Positions 1 through 8,996 of a stretch of 64,000 nt of DNA are shown here, one piece after another. How positions within the stretch are numbered: the stretch's first letter is position 1; the number at the start of each line of letters is the position of its first letter. This DNA is from Symbiodinium natans (taxonomy: Eukaryota > Sar > Dinophyceae > Suessiales > Symbiodiniaceae): contig CAJNDS010000102.1 of the NCBI GenBank assembly GCA_905221605.1, positions 770,501-834,500 of the forward strand. Reading direction: 5' to 3'. Below the pieces are notes generated by a model that was given only the letters and a program-made list of their open reading frames with translations, searched no databases and was not told the DNA's origin. The position numbers were made by a program, and so were the translations under genes.

Positions 1-3000
1 TGTTAGTCGTGGGTGACTCAACCCTCTACTTCAAGGCCGGCGCCAAAACAGCATCCACGATTGCTGAGGACGTTGAGGCGATGACCTCTATGGGGGCCCC
101 TTTGGATCACTACGCCACGGTGCGAGTGCTGCCAATTTGGGGAGGCAACCTCCGGAAGATCAGGGACACCGTGGTCGAAACCTTCGACGAAATGGTGGCC
201 CAGTTGCCCCCTGAACAGCAGGAACAGCAGATGATCGACATACTGGTTGTCTGGCAGGGCAATGAGCTCTTCGGCAACTATGGGGTCTTTATCCCCCCGG
301 ATCTCCAGCACTGGAACATGCCCCCGGAAGGCTACGCCGCTGAGGGCGATTGGTCGCAGATTGCCAGTGGAGTGTGTGGCAACATCCGACGAATCGCCGC
401 CCTCAAGGGCAGGCCGTGCTGCGGTGCGATCTCGTTCACTGGACCAGGGCGTGCAACGTATTATAGTTTGCCACACCAATGGGAGGAAACTATGAAAGTG
501 TTGCTTTCTTACGCCAAGGGTCAGGGGTGCAACGTCTTCGAGTTTGCGAACATGGCTGGTGAGCTGCCCCTCTACGATGTGTACCACTTTCGGGAGGACA
601 GGGAAAGCCGCAGCCGCCTGGCAAACTACCTGGCAGCACTGTCGGTTCTGGCCGCAGTGCAGGACATGGCCCAGCACGTTCCGGAGGATCTGCTGCAGGA
701 GCTTGCCCGTGATTACCCCTTTCGTGAGGGTGGGCGCTACAGAGTCCCTGCTGAGTTCGAGTCGGAGTGGTCAAAAAGTAGCGCCGGCTATCGACACATG
801 ATTCCGGCACGGGCCTTCACTCTTGAACCTTGGCAGAGGACTATTGCTCCAGATACCGAACCGTATGTGGAGTTGTCGCAAGAGCAGGTCGCTCGCGAGA
901 CGAGCAACTACCGCCTGGGAGGCCACAAGCAATGGCATCTAAGGCGAGATGCGGACAAGCAATACCAGTCCAAGGCTCGCGACGCTGATCTTGCGTCCCG
1001 AAAGGGAACGCCGGCTTCGAGCTCAAAAGACCCAGAACCTGAGGGTGAGGGAAACATAGAGCTCGACAGTCGCTCGTTTGAGCAGGTCAAGCGCCGGGCA
1101 CCGTGGATCGTCCCCTATCCCAAGGTGAAGTCGTCCAAAACCGAGAAGAGGGATAGCCCTGCGAAAGCAGAGGCCGAGCCGTCTCTTTTCGTTGATGACA
1201 TGGAAGACTACTACCTTGGGTGGTCCCGATCAGAAGAACTCACTTTTGATGAGATGCGTGGAATCAACCGCGATGACTTCAACTCGATCCCGTTCGACGA
1301 CCCCAGAATGGTCCATGTGCTTCAGACAGAGTTGAAGCCTGAAGAGGAAGCCGACATTCCCCATCACATCATGAGGGGGATCACTGGTTTGGTCAGAGGC
1401 CATCGCTCGGGGCGATCGTGGGATCGGACATGGATGCTCGTTGATGAACTCATCGACATCGTGTTGGCGCGGTACAAGATTCTCCTAGGGACAAGAAGCA
1501 TCTTCTCGATCGTCTACCATGACAACAAAGCGAGATTCTCACTTCGGTGTATGCCAGATGCTCTTCGCTCCCAGGCACTTGGCCAGGACCTTTACCCGGT
1601 CTGGATCCATTGTGCCCAGGGCCACGCCCAATCGGCCCGAGACCGCTTCACAGACACAGACCTCGCAGTGTCTTGGCTTAGCCCTAAGCGTCAAGAGGAG
1701 ATTGGAGATACCGCCACCTTCGCAGGTAGGCCGCTATTACCAATTGAAAAATGTCCTCCCCGACTGTACCACAGGACTACCAGAGATGCTGCGTTGGCAA
1801 TTGTCGAGGGGTCGATGAAACCTGGGTTCGGAGACTCGGGCAAGGCACACAACTATTTTGCCCTTGCAGCGCTCGAGGACCTCCAGGTCAAAAGTGGCGT
1901 GCGTGCCGACCTTCCCATCGAAATCGTCTACGAGACGAAGCTTGTGTTGCAGCATGCATGGCTTTTCATCTCCGAGAGCGACAGCGTCCTCTGTTCGGAA
2001 GAAGTCCCTGGCACATGTGCACTCTACGTGCGCGACACTAGGGACGGATCCTACATTTGGACCAGGCCGTCAACCGAAGGGTCATCTCGCCCAGCTAACG
2101 CTGAGGCCGATGATCCGATGGAGACTGACCAGCCAAGCACTGCAGTGACCGAAGATGCTGAGGCAATTGACCAGGCAACTTCGAGCCAGAGCGGTACAAG
2201 CTATGCGAAAAGGGTATGCCCCAAGTGCGCGCACGACTACCTCATCGGCCAGACCCTTTGCATCCATTGCGGTCAGTCCTTTATTACCCCTCGCTCCCAA
2301 CTCCATCGCAGAAAGCTGCAATCGGCACGTTACTTCGCAAAGGAATGTGCTGCAGCATCGTTGGGCCGGCACCATCGGGACCTCTCAGACAGCGACATCC
2401 TCCAGGAGATGCGGAGAGATGCAGGCACCCGTGGAGCCATTTCGCCTGAGGCCGAGACGCTTGCTAAAGCAAAGCAGATGGCCAAGCGTGCACGTAATTT
2501 GGGCTTCGAGGGCATAATGGACAGGTTCCGCGGTGACGCACAGTTCGCACTCCAAATGATTGATCAAGGTCATGGAGTTGACGACATGCGTGTGTTCCAA
2601 CTTCTAATTAACGCCGCTCTGCCAAACGAAGGAAGAACTGAGGCACAACGTCGCCTAGGGGTAGGATCCCATGGCACTGGTGCCCGATTTCAGGCAGACA
2701 ATCCGTTTACTACAGCTCGGCTGATTTTCGTGAATTGCACGCCTCAGGAGTTGATTGCTGCGAGTCTAGCGACCACGCCGGACGATCCTGCCTTCGTAGT
2801 GTCTTGGATCGGGGCCATCATGAGCTTGGAGGACTTCATCCAGATCCTTGCGAAGTCCGACACGATTCATCGCTTGGTCACCTTCACTGGCACGGAGCCG
2901 ACCAAAGGCAGCTCTCGATGGTCCCTCGACGAGAATCGGGCTTGGATTCTCGACCTGATCCGCAAGAACCAGGGACCAGCGGAGAGAGCCTACCTGGCGA

Positions 3001-3167
3001 AGGACGAGGATGCCCAGCGGTCACGTGAGGCACAGGCAAAGATTGCGTCAGCCAAGCCGAAGGGAAGGGGAAAGGGCGAGCAGAACCGTGGCGAGCAGTA
3101 CCGTGCCCCACGCTATGAATGGACGGATAGCTACCGCCAGGGGGGACGATGGAATCGTCAGTGGTGA
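1..3167 (+). CDS. SGNH hydrolase / Tpt1-like / zinc-ribbon fusion protein, 5' end outside window
   Basis: The frame is open from the first base, so the start lies upstream; residues are numbered from the GTG at base 9. The N-terminus has an SGNH (GDSL) hydrolase signature in the right order: GDS at 2-4, GN at 84-85, D190-x-x-H193. Residues about 430-650 resemble Tpt1/KptA RNA 2'-phosphotransferase: R463-G-H465 for the LRH motif, RFSL near 509, QGHAQS at 537-542, LYHRTTRDAA at 586-595, HNYFAL at 614, R632, then PIEIVYE. The Arg of the canonical RANQGHS motif appears to be His, so activity is doubtful. A zinc ribbon follows (C737-x2-C740, C751-x2-C754), then an unrecognised helical region and a Lys/Arg/Gly/Gln-rich tail that could bind RNA. 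The absence of introns over 3.1 kb contrasts with the rest of the window and suggests a retrocopy or mobile-element ORF; some LINE ORF1 proteins also carry esterase domains. Family calls are by motif only. Confidence 0.7.
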   Translation, partial: LVVGDSTLYFKAGAKTASTIAEDVEAMTSMGAPLDHYATVRVLPIWGGNLRKIRDTVVETFDEMVAQLPPEQQEQQMIDILVVWQGNELFGNYGVFIPPDLQHWNMPPEGYAAEGDWSQIASGVCGNIRRIAALKGRPCCGAISFTGPGRATYYSLPHQWEETMKVLLSYAKGQGCNVFEFANMAGELPLYDVYHFREDRESRSRLANYLAALSVLAAVQDMAQHVPEDLLQELARDYPFREGGRYRVPAEFESEWSKSSAGYRHMIPARAFTLEPWQRTIAPDTEPYVELSQEQVARETSNYRLGGHKQWHLRRDADKQYQSKARDADLASRKGTPASSSKDPEPEGEGNIELDSRSFEQVKRRAPWIVPYPKVKSSKTEKRDSPAKAEAEPSLFVDDMEDYYLGWSRSEELTFDEMRGINRDDFNSIPFDDPRMVHVLQTELKPEEEADIPHHIMRGITGLVRGHRSGRSWDRTWMLVDELIDIVLARYKILLGTRSIFSIVYHDNKARFSLRCMPDALRSQALGQDLYPVWIHCAQGHAQSARDRFTDTDLAVSWLSPKRQEEIGDTATFAGRPLLPIEKCPPRLYHRTTRDAALAIVEGSMKPGFGDSGKAHNYFALAALEDLQVKSGVRADLPIEIVYETKLVLQHAWLFISESDSVLCSEEVPGTCALYVRDTRDGSYIWTRPSTEGSSRPANAEADDPMETDQPSTAVTEDAEAIDQATSSQSGTSYAKRVCPKCAHDYLIGQTLCIHCGQSFITPRSQLHRRKLQSARYFAKECAAASLGRHHRDLSDSDILQEMRRDAGTRGAISPEAETLAKAKQMAKRARNLGFEGIMDRFRGDAQFALQMIDQGHGVDDMRVFQLLINAALPNEGRTEAQRRLGVGSHGTGARFQADNPFTTARLIFVNCTPQELIAASLATTPDDPAFVVSWIGAIMSLEDFIQILAKSDTIHRLVTFTGTEPTKGSSRWSLDENRAWILDLIRKNQGPAERAYLAKDEDAQRSREAQAKIASAKPKGRGKGEQNRGEQYRAPRYEWTDSYRQGGRWNRQW

Positions 3168-4141
3168 AACCACTCCCCCCGCCCCTTTCAAGCTGTAGTG
3201 CCATATTTTCATCAATGAAGCCGAGTTGCAGGCAAATCCGACTGATATCGCCCCGCTAACGCGGAGGCCAATATTCATTGTTGCTTTGCACAAGTAGAAA
3301 GATGAATCTTCTTTTCGCCTAATTTCCAACTGGTCACATCGTGACAACTCCGAAACTACCGGCGCCGCACCTCAATTTAACGGCTGACGGTACCAATTCG
3401 ATCCTCACCTCCGGGTTTGACGCGATCGTTGGAGTTTATAAGTGCAAGCATTTTCGGACTTTTGTTTGCCCTCGGAGCAAAATCGAATTCACATGTGTCT
3501 GACGTGCTGCTGTTGAGCATGTCTTAGTGAACACAAACACTTTTCTACTCCCGCGAGGTGATCGCTTGCCCGTCGCAAGACGAGGCCGATGTGCGCTCAG
3601 TGATGTTTCAGGGTTGCAGTGCAGTCCGCCTTCCCATTGCCAATACTCGGCGAGGGGGGTGTAATTTTGCATTGCGATAACCCTTGCATTTTAACATCAT
3701 GTGCATATCGTCCCGTTGCATTACCTCGCAAGCCCTCTGCAGTAGAAAATAGAGCGTTCGCTCCTGCATGGCTTAACGGTATTCTCAACTCAGTGCTTGT
3801 GATTACACCTTGGAGTTTCCCTGATAACTATAGTCTTTGCGTGGCAAGGCGTCAAGCTTGCTTTTACACAAGAATCTCCACACAGGCTGAAAGGATGGCA
3901 CTAGTTCTGTGGTCGTATACAGATTAATTAACTCCAAGCCCTCCTTACCTAACTCTCAGGTGTTGCGCCCATGCCCCTGGCCGTTTGTGTGACCTTGTGC
4001 TGCTTATCGGCTTTGCAATCCCTGCAAGAACTGAGCGCGCCCGGGCAAAATTGGACAATGCTGATGCTTTGCCACCTGCTGAAGAGACTTTTTTTTTGTC
4101 TGGGGGGGGGGAGCGAGTTTCTAGTGGAAAGGTGTCGAGGT
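3168..4141. other. intergenic, nothing recognised
   Basis: Three-prime flank of the fusion gene. Short open frames occur on both strands but none has codon bias or a motif I can support. No telomere-like repeat is present here. Confidence 0.5.
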
Positions 4142-4614
4142 AGGAAAGGGACGCACGTTGTCCTTCGACCTACACCTACATTCAGGCAAGCCAGCAGTGG
4201 CTACGGACCTTCTGGCTGCGATCCAGCCCTTCCCGGACAATTGCCAGCATGGCATCCTTCAGCTGGAGGCAACTCGCTACTCCGTTCGCAAGAGTCTGCT
4301 CCTCGAGGGAGAGTGCACTATCAAGGGCCAAGCCGGAACGATCTTGGAGCTTGAAGCGCCAATCACGACCCAGGGGAACTTGCACCTCACAGGAAGCTTG
4401 GAGATTGCAGGGCACCGGCAGCTCAAAAGCGCTTGTCTGACCGTCGAGGGCAACATGTCCATCAAAATGCACACCTTGGTGGTCAAGAACTGTCATAGCA
4501 AAGGGGAGGGTGGTGCTCTCCATGTGTCCGGAAATCTGCTGGTTGTAGGTGGGAAGCTGACTTTCCAGGATTGCCAAGCGAGGTCAGGGGGTGCTGTTTG
4601 GGCTTCTGGGACAG
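4142..4614 (+). CDS. beta-helix (Pmp-like) membrane protein, exon-like segment 1
   Basis: First of six segments that read together as one large surface or membrane protein. The frame is open with no ATG at its start, so an upstream exon or start is missing. It carries short repeats of the polymorphic-outer-membrane-protein type: a turn such as LVVKNCHSKGEGGALHV followed by LTFQDCQARSGGAVWA, that is F/V-x-x-C then GGA. This fold is a right-handed beta-helix. The frame is lost after about 4614, where either an intron begins or the gene is damaged; the next segment lies in another frame. Confidence 0.65.
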
Positions 4615-4797
4615 CACATGGCCAGTCACTGTGCTTGAGGGTAGTGTAGGAACAGGGCTGTTCATTGTATACCCTTGCCATTGAAGGTTGCTCATGCTAT
4701 GCTACAACTGGACAACTCATTTCGCTGCTACGGATGCCTGTCTGATACCCAGAAACCACCGAAGCGAAAATCGAAGGCGAAACAAAAATCGAAGCCA

Positions 4798-4989
4798 CCA
4801 AGTCGTGATGCAGTCAAGGGTGGGGGTTGTATTGATGCTGGTGCGCTTGAGCTGCAGACCTCCTCCATGGAGCTGAACAGCTGTGAGTCGCTATGGTCTG
4901 GTGGGGCTCTGCTCTCTAGACAGCAGGTCACCTTGAAAAGGAGCACCGTGAGCACGAGCAGCTGCGAAGCAAAAGGCTCCGGGGGGGGG
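4798..4989 (+). CDS. beta-helix (Pmp-like) membrane protein, segment 2
   Basis: Continues the GGA-type repeats (GALELQTSSMELNSCE, then GGALLS and STVSTSSCEAKGSGG). The frame runs into a run of nine G at 4981-4989. Removing one base there joins it in frame to segment 3, which continues the same repeat. The simplest reading is a homopolymer error in the assembly or a one-base insertion that breaks the gene. Confidence 0.6.
4981..4989 (+). other. G9 run with apparent frameshift
   Basis: Upstream codons are in one frame and the downstream continuation (GGIALLAGDVILESSNVSF) is in the next. Eight G instead of nine would restore one continuous beta-helix repeat. Confidence 0.6.
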
Positions 4990-6013
4990 AATCGCGCTAC
5001 TTGCAGGCGACGTGATCTTGGAAAGTTCCAATGTAAGCTTTGCTAGGTGCAAGGCTGGGACAAGCGGTGGGGGTCTGTGGCTCGGCGACGGCAAACTCAA
5101 TGTTGTTGGCGGGATGCTAAGCTTCAACGAATGCAGGTCCAAAGATTTCGGCGGATGCCTAAACGTGGTCAAGGGCGGCGGCCGATCGATTCAAAACGCT
5201 GCGATACAGCTCAGCACGACCACCGCGATTTTCAGAGACTGCACTGCAGGTGAAAGCGGGGGAGGCCTGCGTATTGGTGAGGGCAGCCTTTTTCTGGCGA
5301 ACACGTCTGCACAGTTCATGAACTGCAAAGCCTTCCATGGCTACGGTGGGGCGGTGTTTCTAAAGAAGGGGTACCCCGTAAGTGCTGCCACCAGAAATGG
5401 TGGCATTTGGCTGCATCATTCCAGAACCACCATCCAGGGATGCACCGCTGGAATGAGCGGCGGTGGATTCGGCATAAACTGCGGAAGCCTCTGGGTTGTG
5501 GGCGGTGCGATCAACTTTGATGACTGCGCTGCTGTCCGTAGTAGTGGTGGTGCATTGCGCATCTCAAATGGTGATGCATGGCTGGGTGACTCGCAGGCAA
5601 GCTTTGCCGGGTGTTCAGCCAAGCTCTTTGGTGGAGCCGTGTCGGTTGCAAATGGCAAAATCAAGCATGAAGGTGGTACAGGCTCTCTAGAGTTCCGACG
5701 AACTTCTGCGGGTCGCGGGTCTGCGCTGTATGTTTCCAATGGGGCCAGCTTGCGAACAGTCCACGTTGAGGACTGCATTGACTCGTCGGAAACTCCTCTG
5801 GCGGTTGACGCGGGCAACGTCACCCTGGATAGGCTTGCCTTTGTCTATGGCAGCTCGCGCTTGGTTTATGTCCAGGCAGGGGACCACTTGGATGCTGTCG
5901 AGATGGATTGTGCGCAAGTGGATGGTTGCCACGCCATATCCAGAACATGCCGCGTTGATATAGCTCGCTGCGCAGCAGGCCGCGGCTTGAAAAACTTGCT
6001 GTGCGCTTTGTTC
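4990..6013 (+). CDS. beta-helix (Pmp-like) membrane protein, segment 3
   Basis: The longest segment, about 340 codons. It contains at least six repeats of roughly 40 residues of the form F-x-x-C-x-A-x-x-x-x-GGG/GGA, for example FARCKAGTSGGGLWLGDG, FRDCTAGESGGGLRIGEG and FAGCSAKLFGGAVSVANG. A non-repeat region with paired cysteines follows (CAQVDGCHAISRTC). The frame ends at a TAG at 6014-6016; a pyrimidine-rich acceptor (ttctcttgtcgggcag) ends at 6038 and the same frame resumes beyond it, so a short intron or an in-frame stop lies here. An extracellular or vesicle-lumen location is inferred from the fold and the Cys content. Confidence 0.75.
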
Positions 6014-6037
6014 TAGATAAGTTTCTCTTGTCGGGCA

Positions 6038-6097
6038 GGCTTTCAACGCTGGGGGGATGCTGGACATGTTGGCTGCGATGCCTGCCCAGCCGGGATA
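6038..6097 (+). CDS. cysteine-rich exon fragment (GCDACPAG)
   Basis: Short open stretch following a good acceptor at 6038. It reads GCDACPAGILG, the start of a cysteine-rich region commonly found between the beta-helix and the membrane part of such proteins. It is in the same frame as segment 3. The donor is not determined; an in-frame stop follows at about 6102. Confidence 0.45.
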
Positions 6098-6486
6098 CTC
6101 GGATAGCTGAAGATGACATGATGTGTTGCTTTCTCGAATTCCTTTTGTGTGTGCATCGACAGCTGAGCCTCAAAGTGCATGAGATCCATCATCATCTTAT
6201 CTTGTCCCCATGACAAGTCCTGTGGTTTGTAGTTCCACTTGGTTTTGCTAGATGCGATAGAACGGAAAAAGATGAGAAAGTCGTAGAGCAGGTGCGAGAG
6301 AAGTCATCTTTTCCGGGGTGAGGCCAGGTCAGAATGTTGCTTGGCAGCTGGTTGTTTGGTGGCCAGGTGTTTCTGTTCAAGGGACCTTCAAAGCACCGAT
6401 GCTAGTTCGGAATCCCGGTAATTGCACTTGCTGTTGAAACAGCGACAGCTTCCTACACCCTGGCTTTTGCAAGCCCAGGACATTTC

Positions 6487-7028
6487 AGCTCCTCCTGGCC
6501 AAGAATCCGACGTGTATGCGCTGCCCGATGAATACGAGAGTCTGCAATAGCACCTATCTGGAGATGAAGCCAGGCTTCATGATCGAAGTGCCTCCGGACA
6601 TGTCCAGTCTGACCAGCACCTCAGAGCTCCATCGCCTTTCGCACGATCACCACTGCCCAAATATGGCTGCATGTCCGGGAGGTCACGCTGCTTCCACCGG
6701 ACAGTCGCCCATGTGCTCGGAAGCTTATACCGGCGTCGCGTGCGGTTTGCCCAGTCCCGGCTATGGACTGTCTGATGCAAGCCCCGGAGTCTACATCAGA
6801 TGTCCTTCCACATGGCCAACTTGGTGGTTCCAAGTTCTGTACATGGCATCAACCAACATCATGATTTTTTTTGTGGCGATGCGTGGGGCCTTCGTGGCAA
6901 AAAAGGGTCGCAAGCGCAGCGCCGTTCTGCTGAACCAAGCCATGTCTTTTGCCACTGTCTCGGCAAGTTGCCTGTCAGCAGTGATGCAGACGAGGACATT
7001 TGGACTTCTCCGACGAGGCTCATACGTC
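6487..7028 (+). CDS. Cys-rich and first membrane segments of the Pmp-like protein, segment 5
   Basis: Starts after a possible acceptor (gacatttcag, ending 6486). It reads NPTCMRCPMNTRVCNSTYLE, then CPNMAACPGGH, CSEAYTGVACG and GVYIRCP, an EGF/GCC2-like pattern of C-x-x-C pairs. Two hydrophobic spans follow (WWFQVLYMASTNIMIFFVAM and the stretch around LLNQAMSFATVSASC). This order, Cys-rich then membrane spans, is what links the beta-helix segments to segment 6. A stop at 7029 probably lies within an intron. Confidence 0.65.
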
Positions 7029-7100
7029 TAGGCTCCAGAGCCAACACAAACCGCTAAACTTTCAATTTTAGAATATGCTTGCCCCAAGCCCAAAATGTGA

Positions 7101-8036
7101 GAACCCAATGCAACAAGAAAAAGAAAAATGCAAGAACCGGAAGTCCCTGAAGGAATCCGAGACGCCTGGTTCTGGTCGGAGTTGTTAGTGGAGTTTTTGC
7201 AGGGAAACAGCAACAACAATGGCAGTTCAATGGACTGCGTCGGAGCTTTCCTTGGCCTACCAAGGGATCTACATTTCGTGTTTGTCATGAACGCGGCATT
7301 GCCAACACTTTTGGTTACCTTGGCCTGCTTCGTGGACCCATGGCTTTCCATTGTGATTGGCAGCAACTGTTTTCTGCCCGCAGTCTGTGGAAGCTTAGGA
7401 CGCTTCTTGGTGTTTTTTCGCACAAGCCCGGACACCAAGTTGATCCAGCCAAATCTTCCTCAGGGTTTTCCTGGGGCCCCACTGCTCGTGCCTTTCCTGA
7501 TAGCTTTCTGTTTTGCCGGCGTGATTACGTTGTGGAGCTGGGCTGCGCACTCCAAAGCTGACCCAAAGCCTACCCATGTGGCATTCCTGACGAGTGCGTA
7601 CAAGGAGCAGTTTGCCGCCTTCGAGACTGAGCGCCTAGTGCGAAAGATGCTTCTCATGACCTTGCGCATGATTTGCCCCATTTCCTGGGCACCTGCTCTA
7701 CAGCTCACTGGCACGATGGTCGTTCTGGCTCTTGCGCTCGCGGCTTACCTGAAGCTGCAGCCGTACCAGGAGGACTTCTTCAACCTTCTTGAGGCCAAGC
7801 TTCTCTTGTCCAGCCTGGTGATGAGCGCACTTGCTTCTTGTGTGGTGGCCCAGGATCTTTATCCGTGGTCCAGAAGTGACTGGCTGGATGTTTTCATGGT
7901 CGCAGTGATCGGCATGTTGGCAACATTGGGAGGCGTCATGATGATGCTTGCCATAGGTGAAGCCATGCTCGAGGAGCGCCAGCACGAACAGCAGGCAAGG
8001 CAAGCCCAAGTCCGGAAAGCTGTCGCAGCGTGTTGA
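7101..8036 (+). CDS. C-terminal multi-span membrane domain of the Pmp-like protein, segment 6
   Basis: Open for about 310 codons to a TGA at 8034-8036. Five or six hydrophobic helices are visible: around LLVTLACFVDPW, ALLVPFLIAFCFAGVITLW-like, SWAPALQLTGTMVVLALALA, LLSSLVMSALASCVVA and VFMVAVIGMLATLGGVMMML. It ends in a charged cytoplasmic-type tail (LEERQHEQQARQAQ). The layout recalls TRP-like C-termini of protist beta-helix proteins; ion transport is possible but not shown. The first base is uncertain: an upstream stop at 7098 sets the limit, and an acceptor at about 7134 is an alternative. Confidence 0.65.
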   Translation, partial: EPNATRKRKMQEPEVPEGIRDAWFWSELLVEFLQGNSNNNGSSMDCVGAFLGLPRDLHFVFVMNAALPTLLVTLACFVDPWLSIVIGSNCFLPAVCGSLGRFLVFFRTSPDTKLIQPNLPQGFPGAPLLVPFLIAFCFAGVITLWSWAAHSKADPKPTHVAFLTSAYKEQFAAFETERLVRKMLLMTLRMICPISWAPALQLTGTMVVLALALAAYLKLQPYQEDFFNLLEAKLLLSSLVMSALASCVVAQDLYPWSRSDWLDVFMVAVIGMLATLGGVMMMLAIGEAMLEERQHEQQARQAQVRKAVAAC

Positions 8037-8996
8037 CGTCGAGTTTCAGGGTCTAACATTTGGGAGCCAGGAATTTTGCAAAACCTGTGCCAAGCAGCCT
8101 GCAGATGTTCCAATTCCCTGTGCACAGGAGCAAGAGTAGACAACGTGACGAATGCAAAGATGGAAGAGTTTGTCTCCCCAGAAAGGTAGCCGAAGACGTG
8201 GCGCGTTGGAGCCTCGCGTCATCTGGGTGCTCCTGAAAGTTGAAAAGGCCTCCAGACGGAGCTTGGTCGGTGTTCTATTGCAGCTCAGATCTTATCTTGC
8301 TTTCGTAGGATGTGTTAGCTTCTAGGATCCTGATCATTCCACGGCGCGGATCAAACTGAAGTCCTGGTTCGGGTGGTCCGGAATAGCCCGAAGCCTTTTT
8401 GAGCCCTCAAAAGCCTGAGGCCTTAAAACCTGGGCTGTGTTGCCTTGGCGCCAAACGAACTTAGCTCCCCGCAGTATGCAAGTGCAAGTTCGGATCCACA
8501 AGTCTGAAAACGTTTTGAGTTAGCGATCGATTTCGTTTTGTTGTTGGAGAGGTGCTTGTGCCTCCTTATTAAGCCTTATTACTTGCTGCAGGATGCTGCA
8601 GTAGACCTTTCATCCGACGCGTGCGCCATATGCCCCTGCAAGGCTAGCTTAGAGCACATGCGTGTACGATATCGTGCTTCTATCGCACCCAGATTCTGCC
8701 GGTTTACGTGTCAGTCACACCCATCACACCATGCCACGCTGTGGCAACCCACGTGCCCACTTCAAGTTCCACGTTGCGCATGCAGAAGCGCATGTATACT
8801 TTAATGCATGTATACATTAATGCCCCACTTCGTAGTTAGTTCATTCGACCCGGGTCGATGTCTGTATGCATGGACGCAGCCATTGTGGGAGTCATGTTGT
8901 ATTTGTTTTTCATGTCGTTCACTCCCGGCCCAGCAACTGTCCGGGACTTCAGCGGCAAACCGATCGAGGTTTTTACCGCCAGCACTCAGCAGTTGC
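8037..8996. other. intergenic between membrane protein and methyltransferase gene
   Basis: No coding stretch I can support. It should hold the promoter or trans-splice acceptor of the methyltransferase gene; the nearest AG upstream of that ATG is in ctcagcag, ending at 8992. Confidence 0.5.
8791..8822. repeat. two tandem 16-bp units
   Basis: catgtatactttaatg is followed directly by catgtatacattaatg, one mismatch. Confidence 0.8.

Noticed and set aside
18-677. 219-codon minus-strand open frame
   Set aside because: It is the complement of the SGNH domain of the fusion gene, which has catalytic motifs on the plus strand.
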